Source: Heterodera schachtii
Taxonomy: Eukaryota; Nematoda; Chromadorea; Rhabditida; Heteroderidae
Direction of reading: 5' to 3'
Length of the DNA: 64,000 nucleotides
Assembly: GCA_023374025.1 (NCBI GenBank)
Contig: SIJG01000030.1
Coordinates: 291,178 to 355,177, forward strand
The notes under the pieces are model-generated. The model was given only the letters and a program-made list of their open reading frames with translations, was not told where the DNA came from and did no database searches. Both the position numbers and the translations under genes were made by a program. Every line of letters starts with the position of its first letter. Positions within the stretch are counted from its first letter, which is position 1. Shown here one piece after another: positions 1 to 11,546 of this stretch.

Positions 1-286
1 TCCGAATAAATATTAATGCTTTTCCCTGCACATTAGCTCAACAATTGTTGAAAAATTATTAAAGTGTTTTTTGCCCTCCTTTCTTTGCTGTTACCCAATT
101 TTCAAAAATGTGTGAAAGTGCATTAATTAGTGTAATTAGTGACCAATTAAAACAAAAGTTCACACTTCACATCCAAATTGGTCGTCCATTTGCTTCACAA
201 TCGGTTTGTCCAGCAGCAACATTTGGCCTTGGACCTGCCAAATTTAAGATGTTTAATTAGGCTCATCTACTGACCAGGGTAACAGT

Positions 287-575
287 GTCCAAGAAAAAAG
301 AGACGGAATTCGTGTGGGGACGGACAAAATTTTCGGGTCGGGATTCGGGACGAGAAAAATAAATAAATTCGTGGGACTCGGGCGGCAACTCCGACCTGGG
401 GTCGGACAGATCCCGAGTCGGGATCCCGACCAAATCCCGATCCCGAATCAATCGCAATGATTGAAAAAAGGCTCGGGACGGAGCCCTCGGGACGGAGCCC
501 GAAATCGGGATCCCGAATTTAATCCTGCGGAATCTCGAAAAAACCACACGGTATCCCGGTCCCGTCTCGAATTGT
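287..575. repeat. GC-rich degenerate short-motif repeat
   Basis: Variants of TCGGGATCCCGA and CTCGGGACGGAGCC recur on both strands in otherwise AT-rich DNA. The composition resembles the interior of the short hAT-like elements elsewhere in the window, but I find no clean terminal repeats or target duplication here. Open frames across it are by-products of the repeat. Confidence 0.5.
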
Positions 576-1688
576 GAGTTATGTTATTCAGCCTTTCATT
601 TTTTGGTCCTAAAAATCCCACCGTCCGTTCGTGCATCACCTTTATCCGATTGATCGCCTCCCATGCCAATTGGTCACCGGTTGGACAACTGAGGCCGCCG
701 AACTCAGCACCGTTCACTCTGATCATAAAGCATCGCTTGACCACAGCAATGTCCAAGTTCATCAGATAACTTCCGCGAGCCAAACGCACTCCTTTACTTT
801 TGATCAATTGTGACGACTAAATGATTAAATTGTATAGGTTTTTTATTATTTATTTATTTCTTTTTAAAGCAATCAAACAGAGTCCCTATGATTTTCGTGA
901 CGAAAAAACTCTAAAAAACAACTTGCCCCAAAGCAACAAAATTTGAATTTCTTGATGTGATGGTAACTCGTACAAAAGGCAACTCGTACAATTGCTTAGG
1001 TTAGGCCTAGGCTTTAGGCTTAGGCAGGCCTAGGCTTAGGTTTTATTTTGTAAACACTAGTTGCCTTTTATACGAGTTGCCATTGGAGTTGGAACCCAAA
1101 TCTCGCCGCAGAAATTTCAAAAAAAATTCTTAAACTTATAAATTTTTCAAGGAAAAAATCTTAGAGAATTTTTTATAAGAAAATTTAAAGAAAACAAATT
1201 GAAAATTTTCAGCGATTTTTTACTGAAATTTTATGATAAATACCTAACTAAGTTTTTTTTCTTGAAATTTCTGCGGTGAGATTTTGAGGTGTACCCTTGC
1301 CATAATAAACTAAACAGTCTTAGACAAAAAACTTGCCCTAGCGAATTTTTAAAAAGAAAAAAAATAGTTTTTTTTAATTATATAATTGTCATTTATTTTA
1401 CCCCTGGCAATTCCACTTCAAAATCGCTGTCCGTCCCAATTTTGAAGCTCACTTCCCTTTTGGTGACACCGTCTAAATGGCATCGATTAATCGTAATTAC
1501 TCTTAATTACTCTCATTGGTTCCATTACCAATTTTGGCACTCAAAAGGTCCACAGTCACACTTTTTATGTTGGCATCGGTCCATGCTTTGATGCTGATCA
1601 TCTGCTGTTCCGTGTTAGTGAATTGGGCATGAAAACTTAGGTCCACATATTTTGGCGTAAAAAGATCGAATCGGTCGACGTGTGGCAT
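575..1688 (-). CDS. Candidate galectin-like gene, multi-exon, unresolved
   Basis: Three minus-strand coding patches have galectin-like character. The first (1503-1688) starts MPHVDRFDLF and contains ISIKAWTDANIKSVTVDLLS, which resembles the galectin strand pair 'I.G...DAK.F.INLLS'. The second (about 1405-1480) reads VSFKIGTDSDFEVELPG. The third (about 640-800) contains CFMIRVNGAEFGGL followed by INRIKV, like the galectin 'F.I.VNG..F ... I..I.V' end. Galectins bind beta-galactosides. The usual HFNPR sugar-binding motif is not visible, exon joints are not settled, and two inverted-repeat elements lie between the second and third patches. It may be a divergent or decayed galectin, or another beta-sandwich protein. 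Confidence 0.3.
960..1086. mobile_element. Short inverted-repeat element with CAACTCGTAC subrepeats
   Basis: The left end carries two units of the type GGCAACTCGTACAAAA and the right end carries the inverse (TTTTATACGAGTTGCC). Between them are TAGGC-type simple repeats (CTAGGCTTAGG). The subrepeat closely resembles the CCCAACTCGTACTAAG unit of the element at 57584-59303. No target duplication is clear. Confidence 0.5.
1095..1287. repeat. Inverted repeat, MITE-like
   Basis: CTCGCCGCAGAAATTTCAA near 1102 is matched in inverse orientation by TTGAAATTTCTGCGGTGAG near 1262. The AT-rich interior has no coding content. It abuts the preceding short element. Confidence 0.5.
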
Positions 1689-1825
1689 TTTGAGAGGCCG
1701 AACAGATTCTGTCGATTGGATAAACTAAAAGGAATAAAATTTGATCAAAGGTAAATTGATCAAAAATGGGTAATAAAAGAAAAAATTTAGAAATAAAAAA
1801 TACAGAAATCCACGGAAGAAGGAGT

Positions 1826-2222
1826 TCCCGGACAATCCGTCAGTGGACAATCTGTCAGTGATAGACAAACCGTCAGTGATAGACAATCCGTCAGTGGACA
1901 AGCCATGAACAGAAATTTTAATTTTAAAACGCAAGATTTTATATAAAATATGAAAATGAATTTAAATTGAAAAAACTTAAATTTGTTTTATTTTATAAAA
2001 AAATGAAGCATTTAAAAAATTTTTTAAATAATTTCTATAGAAACATAAATTAAATTGAATTATTAAGTAACTGGTAAAGTTTTAAAATACCATTCATTTT
2101 TTAATTCAATCGAACAATAGCAAATGTTTGAGCATTTTTTAAATAATAAAATTTGCTGACGAATTGTCAACTGACGGATTGTCAATTACTGACGGATTGT
2201 CTTCACTGACGTAATGTCCGGA
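1826..2222. mobile_element. Inverted-repeat element with GACAATCCGTCAGTG tandem units
   Basis: The left terminus (about 1830-1905) holds four tandem copies of GACAATCCGTCAGTG and close variants. The right terminus (about 2157-2218) holds four inverse copies. Both ends share an outer CCGGACA. The 250-bp AT-rich core has no gene. I see no convincing target duplication. Its architecture matches the other subrepeat-TIR elements in the window. Confidence 0.6.
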
Positions 2223-2640
2223 CCCCGGAGGGGATGGGATTCCCGGGCTTTTCATCCCCATCATTCCCGGCCCCGTTTTCGACCCAGGCATCCATGGCGC
2301 AGTTTCTGCTCCGGCTGGTGAACAGCGTCATCTTCAGCCATTGTTTTTGCTCTTTTTGGTGTGCCATCGGCAACATGTCCAGTCCAAGAAGCCAAAGGCC
2401 GGCATAATCTGCCAAAAAAGATGAAGTACCATTTGTACCAAGAAAATCATTTTGCATGGCACGCCCAGCGACGATGTCTGAGAATGGCACTTTGAAAAAA
2501 TGGAGACGGCAAAATGCAAATTTCACCATTTTCCACCAAAGAAATGCGAGTGAATGGCCCAGCAGTTTGATTCAAATAGAAAAGCACAGAAAATTGGCGT
2601 TGTTCTGCATCAGCAAAATTGCTTAAATAAATTCATACAA
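2203..2640 (-). other. Candidate coding exons, unidentified
   Basis: One minus-strand frame (2203-2529) reads DIVAGRAMQNDFLGTNGTSS and then a run containing FLADYAGLWLLGLDMLPMAH, with an exon-like amino-acid mix. A second frame just upstream (about 2540-2630) reads FADAEQRQFSVLFYLNQT. They cannot both be read without a splice or frameshift that I cannot place. Part of the segment is present again at about 6445-6640 and 9905-10090 in the tandem duplication. I do not recognise a family. Confidence 0.25.
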
Positions 2641-2734
2641 ATAATTTTAATATTATTTTGATAATTTCTTTTTAAAATAAAAAATTTAAAATTTCGCTTC
2701 CTTTTTGCTTAAAAAAAAGTAAAAAATACACCAA

Positions 2735-3824
2735 CTATTTCTGTGAGCCAAATGATGTCTCTAAGATGAAGCTTCTTCCTCCATTGTGTTGTTGCGTTGG
2801 CATTGGCACTGTGCGCACTTTGATGCCACGCCAAAGAGTTGTGCCATTTTTAGCGCCAATCTTTGGCATTTTTTGTGCACATTCTTTTTCAATCAAATTG
2901 CTCTTGGGAGGACAATTAAAAGATTGGATTAACACTTTGGTAATAATTTAGGTACTTATCCCTTTTGCCACCCCCCCCCCCCTAAAAAAATTTTTTAAAT
3001 TTTTTTCTAGGGTAATTTTATGCGCTGAGCACGAAAAAATTTTTTATTTTAAGCCATCACGCATTGTACGTGAGTTGCGTGAAAATTTACGTGAAAAATT
3101 TAAAATAGACAAAAATTAAGCAGGAGGCATAAAGTCTCAATATTACGCAAAATCTCTTCGAATTGATCAGCATATACGCCATTTTTGGGAATGATCTCCT
3201 AGTTCATTTTTCTCATTTATATCCCTTTCATTTAGTGTCGTATTTACAGTCCCAGATATAAAATAATATTTATTCAAAGTGAATACCATTCCCAGATTAA
3301 CGAGCATTTGAATAAGGTGATTTTTTGTAATTTCAAATTTTTGTCTATTTTAAATTTTTCACGTAACTCACGTACAATGCGTGATGGCTTAAAATAAAAA
3401 ATTTTTTCGTGCTCAGCGCATAAAATTACCCTAGAAAAAAATTTTAAAAAAAATTTTTAGGGGGGGGGGGTGGCAAAAGGGTTAAGTACCATAATTTACC
3501 CTTTTAGCACTAATGGAGAATTTTCTTGAGAATTTGAAAGTGCTGTTGGTGTGCCGATGATTGACATTTTGAAGCAGTGCCGGGTAACAAATGAGGAGCC
3601 TATCAATTAAACATTTGAATTATTTAATAGTCATTGAAAAAAATTTTATTTTTAATAATTATTTTATTGCCTTTTTTCAATTTTTTTCATACCCATCGTC
3701 ACAATTTCTGCCTTCCCGCATCAGACGAAATTCAATTCCGTAATGATTCAGTGCGCTTTCATTTGACCCATTGTTCGCATGGCAATGTGCCAATGGACGG
3801 AATGGCACTTCTTTGAATCCGTCG
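2735..3824 (-). CDS. Unidentified three-exon gene segment, copy 1 (MITE in intron)
   Basis: Three minus-strand exons are predicted at 3693-3824, 3500-3599 and 2735-2902, ending in TAG. GT and AG borders and phases agree (phase 2, then phase 0), and lengths (132, 100, 168) are the same in all three copies of the duplication. The first exon reads DGFKEVPFRPLAHCHANNGS and ends at RNCDDG. The last exon ends FILETSFGSQK. The 540-bp transposon lies in the second intron, which supports the exon model. Upstream exons are not identified. The cysteine-containing sequence suggests a secreted protein, but I recognise no family. The copies are recent, so an open frame alone is weak evidence of function. 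Confidence 0.35.
2951..3490. mobile_element. 540-bp MITE with 8-bp target duplication
   Basis: The termini are GGTACTTATCCCTTTTGCC and its inverse. Arms are about 160 bp (2951-3118 and 3336-3490) and include a C-run/G-run pair. The flanking 8-bp duplication is ATAATTTA (2943-2950 and 3491-3498). The two sister copies of the host segment have a single ATAATTTA and no insert, giving an empty-site control. An 8-bp duplication fits the hAT superfamily or another 8-bp-target family. There is no coding capacity. Confidence 0.9.
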
Positions 3825-4878
3825 CTGCAATTCGCCAAATTAACAATTAAATTATCATTTTAAATAAAAATTTAATTAAAAAAATAATAAGTTTTACAAT
3901 TGATCAGATGACAATTGGCAAAAGATTGACTTGAAGAAGAGCACAAAGAAAAGAGAAATTGCACTGGCAATTGAAAAACTCATTTGCATTCTAAAAGTGC
4001 AAAATAAGCAATGGAATTTAAAATTATTGGGTTCAAAAATATTTTTAGAATTCTAAAATAATTGAAATTCATAAAAATGGATGGTTTTCAAAAAAAATTT
4101 TTTTAATCGCTTCCCTTTTCAAAAAGTGTTTTTATTTGGCTTTTCCTATTTGAACAAATCGCTAATAGCGATAACATCCAAATTCATTGGATTGGATTTG
4201 GGATGAATCATATTTTTTGAATTCTAATTTAATATGAATTGCAAAAAAAAAAAATTGAAATGGTTTTCAAAAAATTTATTTGAAAAATTTTTAATCGTTG
4301 TCCCATTTTCAAAAAATGTTTTTGTTTGGCTTTTCCTATTTGCTTACCCAGCTTATTTTTGTTAGTTGAATGCTTTTCGTGATTAGGAGTTGGATGAAAA
4401 AAATTTTTTGAATTCCACAATTAGCCAGGGATTGGGAGGGGGTAAATTGATCACTAATAGGGAAAACATCCAAATTCATCGGATTGGATTTGGGATGAAT
4501 CACTTTTGGACGTAAAAAATTCTATCAATGGCGGTTGATGCTTATTAGGGACCATCAGAAATGAAAATGAATTTGTAATGAGTATTTTGTTGTGTGATCA
4601 AAAAAAAAGAAAATAAATTTTATTTGACTGAATTATAATTACATTTTCAATTAGTAATAAGTATTCTGTGCTAAATGCATTTCATTAATAAAGTGATACT
4701 GTAAAAGACTGGGGAAAACACAACATGATTCAAATGTTGAGAGAATTCAAATGAAAAAGACTTTCTATCATTGTAAAATATCAGATTTTTAACAATTTCT
4801 TGCGGCGCATTTTTCCAAAAAAAACTTTTACGGAAGGGGGGGGGGATTATAGGGGTAAAAACCCGCGCGGGTACACAG

Positions 4879-5573
4879 CAGGGATGGCACGGAATTCCGA
4901 TTTCCGACTTCCGATTTCCGACATTTTTGGGTCGGAATTCCGATTTCCGATTTCCGAAAAAATTTTGGAAGTCGGAATTCCGACTTTCCGATTTCCGAAA
5001 TTTTTGACAAAAAGTCGGAAATTTTCGGAAATTTTTTTCAAGAAATTAACAATTATTTACAATTTTTGTTAATAAATTGTACTGAAATTTTCAAATATTT
5101 CCCGGCGGCGCCCATCGGCACCTGCCGGACCCAAAAATCTTATTTTTCTTGAGAAATTTTTGCATTAAAATCGCTAAATTTGATCGGTTTTTGGACAAAA
5201 TTTGTTAAGTATTTGCATTAAAATTATAAAATTTTCCCCGGCGGCGCCTATTGGCACCGCCAGACCTCCCCCGCCATGTTTTCAAAAATTTTGAAAAAAA
5301 CGCGCCGCAAAAAAGGTAAAATTTTTGATGAAAATAATTGAATAATTTTTAGAGCAAATATGTATTTAAATAGATCAAAAATTTTTGAATCACCTTTTAT
5401 TTGGTTAAGAATTTAAAATTTAGCCTATTAAAATATTTAGAAAATTTTTTGTTATATTTTATGTTTTTTGAAAAAAATTTCCGATTTCCGACTTCCGATT
5501 TCCGACGTTTTTGGGGTCGGAATTCCGATTTCCGAGTTCCGAAAATTTTTGGGGCCTCGGAATGCCATCCCTG
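4879..5573. mobile_element. hAT-like MITE, copy in segment 1
   Basis: Termini CAGGGATGGCA and TGCCATCCCTG are inverse repeats. The 8-bp target duplication is GTACACAG (4871-4878 and 5574-5581). Both features are typical of non-autonomous hAT elements. The subterminal regions are runs of TTCCGATTTCCGAC. The core holds two copies of the GC-rich hairpin motif (5101-5131 and 5236-5265). Open frames here are repeat artefacts. Confidence 0.85.
5101..5265. repeat. GC-rich hairpin motif, two copies
   Basis: At 5101-5131 and 5236-5265 lie near-palindromes of the form GGCGGCGCC, four bases, GGCACCGCC. The same motif occurs at 8563-8590, 8697-8726, 44805-44835, 51708-51736, 56434-56461, 56667-56695 and 57170-57198. 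The wobble-paired arms could form a strong stem in DNA or RNA. Confidence 0.7.
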
Positions 5574-6016
5574 GTACACAGGCGAGAGGATGCACATTCA
5601 CTATACGAGAGAGGAGTGAATTAGAGAAAAAGAGTAATTGCAAAAGGAAAGAAAAGCAATTAAAATGTAAAAAGACACCCGGCCACTAATTTAATGCAAA
5701 AACTCCAGCCTAATGGTATTGGCGGATCCTTCTCATAACTGCGCGAGTGCGCTGCATTTTTTACCTATTCGATAAAATAATTAATTGATTGGAGCAAGTA
5801 AAGAAGTTTTAATTTGTGAATAAGGGGAGCAACCAAAACATTGAAATTTTAGAAAAAAAAATATATTAATTATTAGAATGAAAACTATTTGAATTAAAAA
5901 TATACCACCCCTCTGTTCTCTTTTGACCACGGCAATTTTTAGTGCGGGAAATAAATTGAATTTTTATTTTCTAACTCAAATTATGACTTTTTTTAAATTG
6001 TAATAAAAATTTCCTT

Positions 6017-6220
6017 TTATTTGTTTTGGAATTTGTCATGTGATAAACGCGTAAATTGGCACCAAAAAAACTTAGAAAAAATAATTAAGAGTGTGTTGAT
6101 GTTGAACGGCTTTTGGCATGGCTTAACCCGCGCATGAGCATTGGCATTATGGGCATAAAAGCCGGGACTTGCATTTTCTTTTTTTGATGTCGGCACTGTG
6201 CCTCGAAACCAATCACTCAA
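6017..6220 (-). other. Candidate exon, unidentified (repeated at 9476-9679)
   Basis: A minus-strand frame starts MSDWFRGTVPTSKKENASPG and continues through HARVKPCQKPFNINT before a low-complexity tail. The first 45 residues look coding, and a GT donor could follow. It is unchanged in the second segmental copy at 9476-9679, which reflects recent duplication. No family is recognised. Confidence 0.25.
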
Positions 6221-6745
6221 AAATTGTTAAAAATCTAATTTTTTGATCCCCATTACAATGAAATTACGATTGCTAATTTACTCCTTAATACTATTCAAAT
6301 CCATAATGGGAGGTGAAAATATAATATTTAATACCTTTTTGATTGAATAGAATGTAAAAACACTGTTTATGAGCAATTTCGCAAAATGTTCTGATTTTCG
6401 ACCCCCAAATTCTGATTTTTGAAGCCTGATGTTCTGATTTTGTGTCAAGGAAATCATTTTGCATGGCACGCCCAGCGACGATGTCTGAGAATGGCACTTT
6501 GAAAAAATGGAGACGGCAAAATGCTAATTTCACCATTTTCCACCAAAGAAATGCGAGTGAATGGCACATCAGTTTGATTCAAATAGAAAAGCACAGAAAA
6601 TTGGCGTTGTTCTGCATTGGCAAAATTGCTTAAATAAACAGAAATAAATGTAATATTAATTTCTCAATTTCGTATAAAGCTTTAAAAAAATCTAAAAATT
6701 TCGCTTCCGCACTTTTTGCTTAAAAACAGTAAAAAAATACACTAA

Positions 6746-7287
6746 CTATTTCTGTGAGCCAAATGATGTCTCTAAGATGAAGCTTCTTCCTCCATTGTGT
6801 TTTTGCGTTGGCATTGGCACTGCGCGCACTTTAAGGCCACGCCAAAGAATTGTGCCATTTTTGGCGGCATTCTTTGGCATTTTTTGTGCACATTCTTTTT
6901 CAATCGAATTGCTCTTGAGAGGTCAATTAAAAGATTGGATTAATGCTTTTGTAATAATTTACTCTTTTAGCACTAATGGTGAATTTTCTTGAGAATTTGA
7001 AAGTGCTGTTGGTGTGCCGATGATTGACATTTTGAAGCAGTGCCGGGTAACAAATGAGGAGCCTATCAATTAAACATTTGAATTATTTAATAGTCATTGA
7101 AAAAAATTTTATTTTTAATAATTATTTTATTGCCTTTTTTCAATTTTTTTCATACCCATCGTCACAATTTCTGCCTTCCCGCATCAGACGAAATTCAATT
7201 CCGTAATGATTCAGTGCGCTTTCATTTGACCCATTGTTCGCATGGCAATGTGCCAATGGACGGAATGGCACTTCTTTGAATCCGTCG
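6746..7287 (-). CDS. Unidentified three-exon gene segment, copy 2
   Basis: Exons lie at 7156-7287, 6963-7062 and 6746-6913 on the minus strand, with the same borders and phases as the copies at 2735-3824 and 10205-10755. This copy has the short uninterrupted second intron. The last exon ends FILETSFGSQK and then TAG. Product unknown; a secreted cysteine-containing protein is possible. Confidence 0.35.
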
Positions 7288-8340
7288 CTGCAATTCGCCA
7301 AATTAACAATTAAATTATCATTTTAAATAAAAATTTAATTAAAAAAATAATAAGTTTTACGATTGATCAGATGACAATTGGCAAAAGATTGACTTGAAGA
7401 AGAGCACAAAGAAAAGAGAAATTGCGCTGGCAATTAAAAAACTCATTTGCATTCTAAAAGTGCAAAATAAGCAATGGAATTTAAAATTATTGGGTTCAAA
7501 AATATTTTTAGAATTCTAAAATAATTGAAATTCATAAAAATGGATGGTTTTCAAAAAAATTTTTTTAATCGCTTCCCTTTTCAAAAAGTGTTTTTATTTG
7601 TCTTTTCCTATTTGAACAAATCGCTAATAGCGATAACATCCAAATTCATTGGATTGGATTTGGGATGAATCATATTTTTTGAATTCTAATTTAATATGAA
7701 TTGCAAAAAAAAAAAAATTGAAATGGTTTTCAAAAAATTTATTTGAAAAATTTTTAATCGTTGTCCCATTTTCAAAAAATGTTTTTGTTTGGCTTTTCCT
7801 ATTTGCTTCTCCAGCTTATTTTTGTTAGTTGAATGCTTTTCGTGATTAGGAGTTGGATGAAAAAAATTTTTTGAATTCCACAATTAGCCAGGGATTGGGA
7901 GGGGGTAAATTGATCACTAATAGGGAAAACATCCAAATTCATCGGATTGGATTTGGGATGAATCACTTTTGGACGTAAAAAATTCTATCAATGGCGGTTG
8001 ATGCTTATTAGGGACCATCAGAAATGAAAATGAATTTGTAATGAGTATTTTGTTGTGTGATCAAAAAAAAAGAAAATAAATTTTATTTGACTGAATTATA
8101 ATTACATTTTCAATTAGTAATAAGTATTCTGTGCTAAATGCATTTCATTAATAAAGTGATACTGTAAAAGACTGGGGAAAACACAACATGATTCAAATGT
8201 TGAGAGAATTCAAATGAAAAAGACTTTCTATCATTGTAAAATATCAGATTTTTAACAATTTCTTGCGGCGCATTTTTCCAAAAAAAACTTTTACGGAAGG
8301 GGGGGGGATTATAGGGGTAAAAACCCGCGCGGGTACACAG

Positions 8341-9033
8341 CAGGGATAGCACGGAATTCCAATTTCCGACTTCCGATTTCCGACATTTTTGGGTCGGAAT
8401 TCCGATTTCCGATTTCCGAAAAAATTTTGGAAGTCGGAATTCCGACTTTCCGATTTGAGAAATTTTTGACAAAAAGTCGGAAATTTTCGGAAATTTTTTT
8501 CAAGAAATTAACAATTATTTACAATTTTTGTTAATAAATTGTACTGAAATTTTCAAATATTTCCCGGCGGCGCCCATCGGCACTGCCGGACCCAAAAATC
8601 TTATTTTTCTTGAGAAATTTTTGCATTAAAATCGCTAAATTTGATCGGTTTTTGGACAAAATTTGTTAAGTATTTGCATTAAAATTATAAAATTTTCCCC
8701 GGCGGCGCCTATTGGCACCGCCAGACCTCCCCCGCCATGTTTTCAAAAATTTTGAAAAAAACGCGCCGCAAAAAAGGTAAAATTTTTGATGAAAATAATT
8801 GAATAATTTTTAGAGCAAATATGTATTTAAATAGATCAAAAATTTTTGAATCACCTTTTACTTGGTTAAGAATTTAAAATTTAGCCTATTAAAATATTTA
8901 GAAAATTTTTGTTATATTTTATGTTTTTTGAAAAAAATTTCCGATTTCCGACTTCCGATTTCCGACGTTTTTGGGGTCGGAATTCCGATTTCCGAGTTCC
9001 GAAAATTTTTGGGGCCTCGGAATGCCATCCCTG
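8341..9033. mobile_element. hAT-like MITE, copy in segment 2
   Basis: This is the duplicate of the element at 4879-5573, carried along with the segment. The target duplication GTACACAG (8333-8340 and 9034-9041) is intact. The left terminus has decayed slightly (CAGGGATAGCA instead of CAGGGATGGCA). Confidence 0.85.
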
Positions 9034-9904
9034 GTACACAGGCGAGAGGATGCACATTCACTATACGAGAGAGGAGTGAATTAGAGAAAAAGAGTAATTG
9101 CAAAAGGAAAGAAAAGCAATTAAAATGTAAAAAGACACCCGGCCACTAATTTAATGCAAAAACTCCAGCCTAATGGTATTGGCGGATCCTTCTCATAACT
9201 GCGCGAGTGCGCTGCATTTTTTACCTATTCGATAAAATAATTAATTGATTGGAGCAAGTAAAGAAGTTTTAATTTGTGAATAAGGGGAGCAACCAAAACA
9301 TTGAAATTTTAGAAAAAAAAATATATTAATTATTAGAATGAAAACTATTTGAATTAAAAATATATACCCCTCTGTTCTCTTTTGACCACGGCAATTTTTA
9401 GTGCGGGAAATAAATTGAATTTTTATTTTCTAACTCAAATTATGACTTTTTTTAAATTGTAATAAAAATTTCCTTTTATTTGTTTTGGAATTTGTCATGT
9501 GATAAACGCGTAAATTGGCACCAAAAAAACTTAGAAAAAATAATTAAGAGTGTGTTGATGTTGAACGGCTTTTGGCATGGCTTAACCCGCGCATGAGCAT
9601 TGGCATTATGGGCATAAAAGCCGGGACTTGCATTTTCTTTTTTTGATGTCGGCACTGTGCCTCGAAACCAATCACTCAAAAATTGTTAAAAATCTAATTT
9701 TTTGATCCCCATTACAATGAAATTACGATTGCTAATTTACTCCTTAATACTATTCAAATCCATAATGGGAGGTGAAAATATAATATTTAATACCTTTTTG
9801 ATTGAATAGAATGTAAAAACACTGTTTATGAGCAATTTCGCAAAATGTTCTGATTTTCGACCCCCAAATTCTGATTTTTGAAGCCTGATGTTCTGATTTT
9901 GTGT

Positions 9905-10790
9905 CAAGGAAATCATTTTGCATGGCACGCCCAGCGACGATGTCTGAGAATGGCACTTTGAAAAAATGGAGACGGCAAAATGCTAATTTCACCATTTTCC
10001 ACCAAAGAAATGCGAGTGAATGGCACATCAGTTTGATTCAAATAGAAAAGCACAGAAAATTGGCGTTGTTCTGCATTGGCAAAATTGCTTAAATAAACAG
10101 AAATAAATGTAATATTAATTTCTCAATTTCGTATAAAGCTTTAAAAAAATCTAAAAATTTCGCTTCCGCACTTTTTGCTTAAAAACAGTAAAAAAATACA
10201 CTAACTATTTCTGTGAGCCAAATGATGTCTCTAAGATGAAGCTTCTTCCTCCATTGTGTTTTTGCGTTGGCATTGGCACTGCGCGCACTTTAAGGCCACG
10301 CCAAAGAATTGTGCCATTTTTGGCGGCATTCTTTGGCATTTTTTGTGCACATTCTTTTTCAATCGAATTGCTCTTGAGAGGTCAATTAAAAGATTGGATT
10401 AATGCTTTTGTAATAATTTACTCTTTTAGCACTAATGGTGAATTTTCTTGAGAATTTGAAAGTGCTGTTGGTGTGCCGATGATTGCCAATTTGAAGCAGT
10501 GCCGGGTAACAAATGAGGAGCCTATCAATTTAACATTTTAATTATTTAACAGTCATTGAAAATTTATAATTTTAAAAATATTTTTAATAATTATTTTATA
10601 AACTTTTTTCAATTTTTTCATACCCATCGTCACAATTTCTGCCTTCCCGCATCAGACGAAATTCAATTCCGTAATGATTCAGTGCGCATTCATTTGACCC
10701 ATTGTTCGCATGACAATGTGCCAATGGACGGAATGGCACTTCTTTGAATCCGTCGCTGCAATTCGCCAAATGAACAATTAAAATAGTGTC
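9905..10790. repeat. Tandem segmental duplication, partial copy 3
   Basis: About 885 bp of a third copy. It is close to copies 1 and 2 up to about 10450, then more divergent until homology fades near 10790. The divergent end probably marks the ancestral flank of the duplication. Confidence 0.8.
10205..10755 (-). CDS. Unidentified three-exon gene segment, copy 3
   Basis: Exons at 10624-10755, 10422-10521 and 10205-10372 keep the lengths 132, 100 and 168 nt and end in TAG. The coding exons stay open while the intron between the first two has diverged visibly from the other copies. That is weak evidence that the exons are real. This is the copy closest to the unduplicated flank, so any 5' exons would lie at or beyond 10.8 kb. 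Product unknown. Confidence 0.4.
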
Positions 10791-11445
10791 ATAAAATTTC
10801 AAAATTATGAGCATAAATATCAAAAAGTTCTGAATAAGGGTGACCAACAGAGGAGAAAGAGTCGGCAACGGAAATGCAAAGTGATTTAATAAATGAATTT
10901 TTTACATGGAATAAATTTTGGAACTGCGCTGCCTAACGGCGGTGCTTAAAGTGCATTAAAAATGATGAAAGGATTATCTATTTTTATTTTGTTAAATTCC
11001 TAAATGAATTCGAGACCCAAAAATTTGTTCATAATTCATGTGGTAAAAAAAGCATTAAAAATAAATAAAAATTCCTTGAATTTGCTTCTGAATTTTTTTC
11101 TTTTTCGAAAATTTTACACTAACAAGAGGCGAAGAAATTCAATGAAATTTTTATTAGGATTTTGATTTAAAATGTTGAGAGGTTTAACAAATTTGTACAC
11201 TGAATGTTGGATCGTCAGCAGCAATGAGAAATGACTAACAGAAAAAGAGGAGAAAAGGGCTTTGGCTTTGGAGTAATAGCTTATAATAAAAGAGAGACGA
11301 GCAGACGATGAGTGAGAGAAAAATAGTGGTAAAAATGCTCAACTGCTGCATTGGCAGAGTCAGAGAGGGGTCACAAAGTGTTCGCACAGCATGGAATATG
11401 TCCTTAATTTTAGGCGTCATTCTTCCCCACTGCACCTCTTTCTTC

Positions 11446-11546
11446 GGTTTAATTACCCAAGTTTGAGGTACTTGGCGTATCCTGCCCATAATATCTGTGG
11501 CATGGAATAAATGTTGGAACTGCTTTGCCTAACGGCGGAGCTTAAA
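11446..11546 (+). ncRNA. sls-1: SL1 RNA gene, copy 1 (variant Sm site)
   Basis: SL RNA donates its 22-nt leader to mRNAs by trans-splicing. The exon starts GGTTTAATTACCC and ends AAGTTTGAG, followed directly by the GTACTT donor. The intron-like part has an Sm site and a 3' hairpin, and the whole RNA is about 101 nt. In this copy the Sm site reads AAATGTTGG instead of AAATTTTGG, which may impair it. The hairpin arms are GCTTTGCC and GGCGGAGC. Confidence 0.9.

Larger units (their letters stand above)
2439..6445. repeat. Tandem segmental duplication, copy 1
   Basis: This is the first of 2.3 direct copies of a 3,459-bp unit. It measures 4,007 bp because it carries a 540-bp transposon plus an 8-bp target duplication (2951-3498). 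Removing those 548 bp gives exactly 3,459 bp, the spacing between copies 2 and 3. The copies begin at CAAG(A/G)AAATCATTTTGC. Confidence 0.85.
6446..9904. repeat. Tandem segmental duplication, copy 2
   Basis: This is a full 3,459-bp copy, nearly identical to copy 1 apart from the missing 540-bp MITE. It carries the same hAT-like MITE and the same exons. It starts in the middle of what was a contiguous sequence, as expected for unequal crossing-over. Confidence 0.85.
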
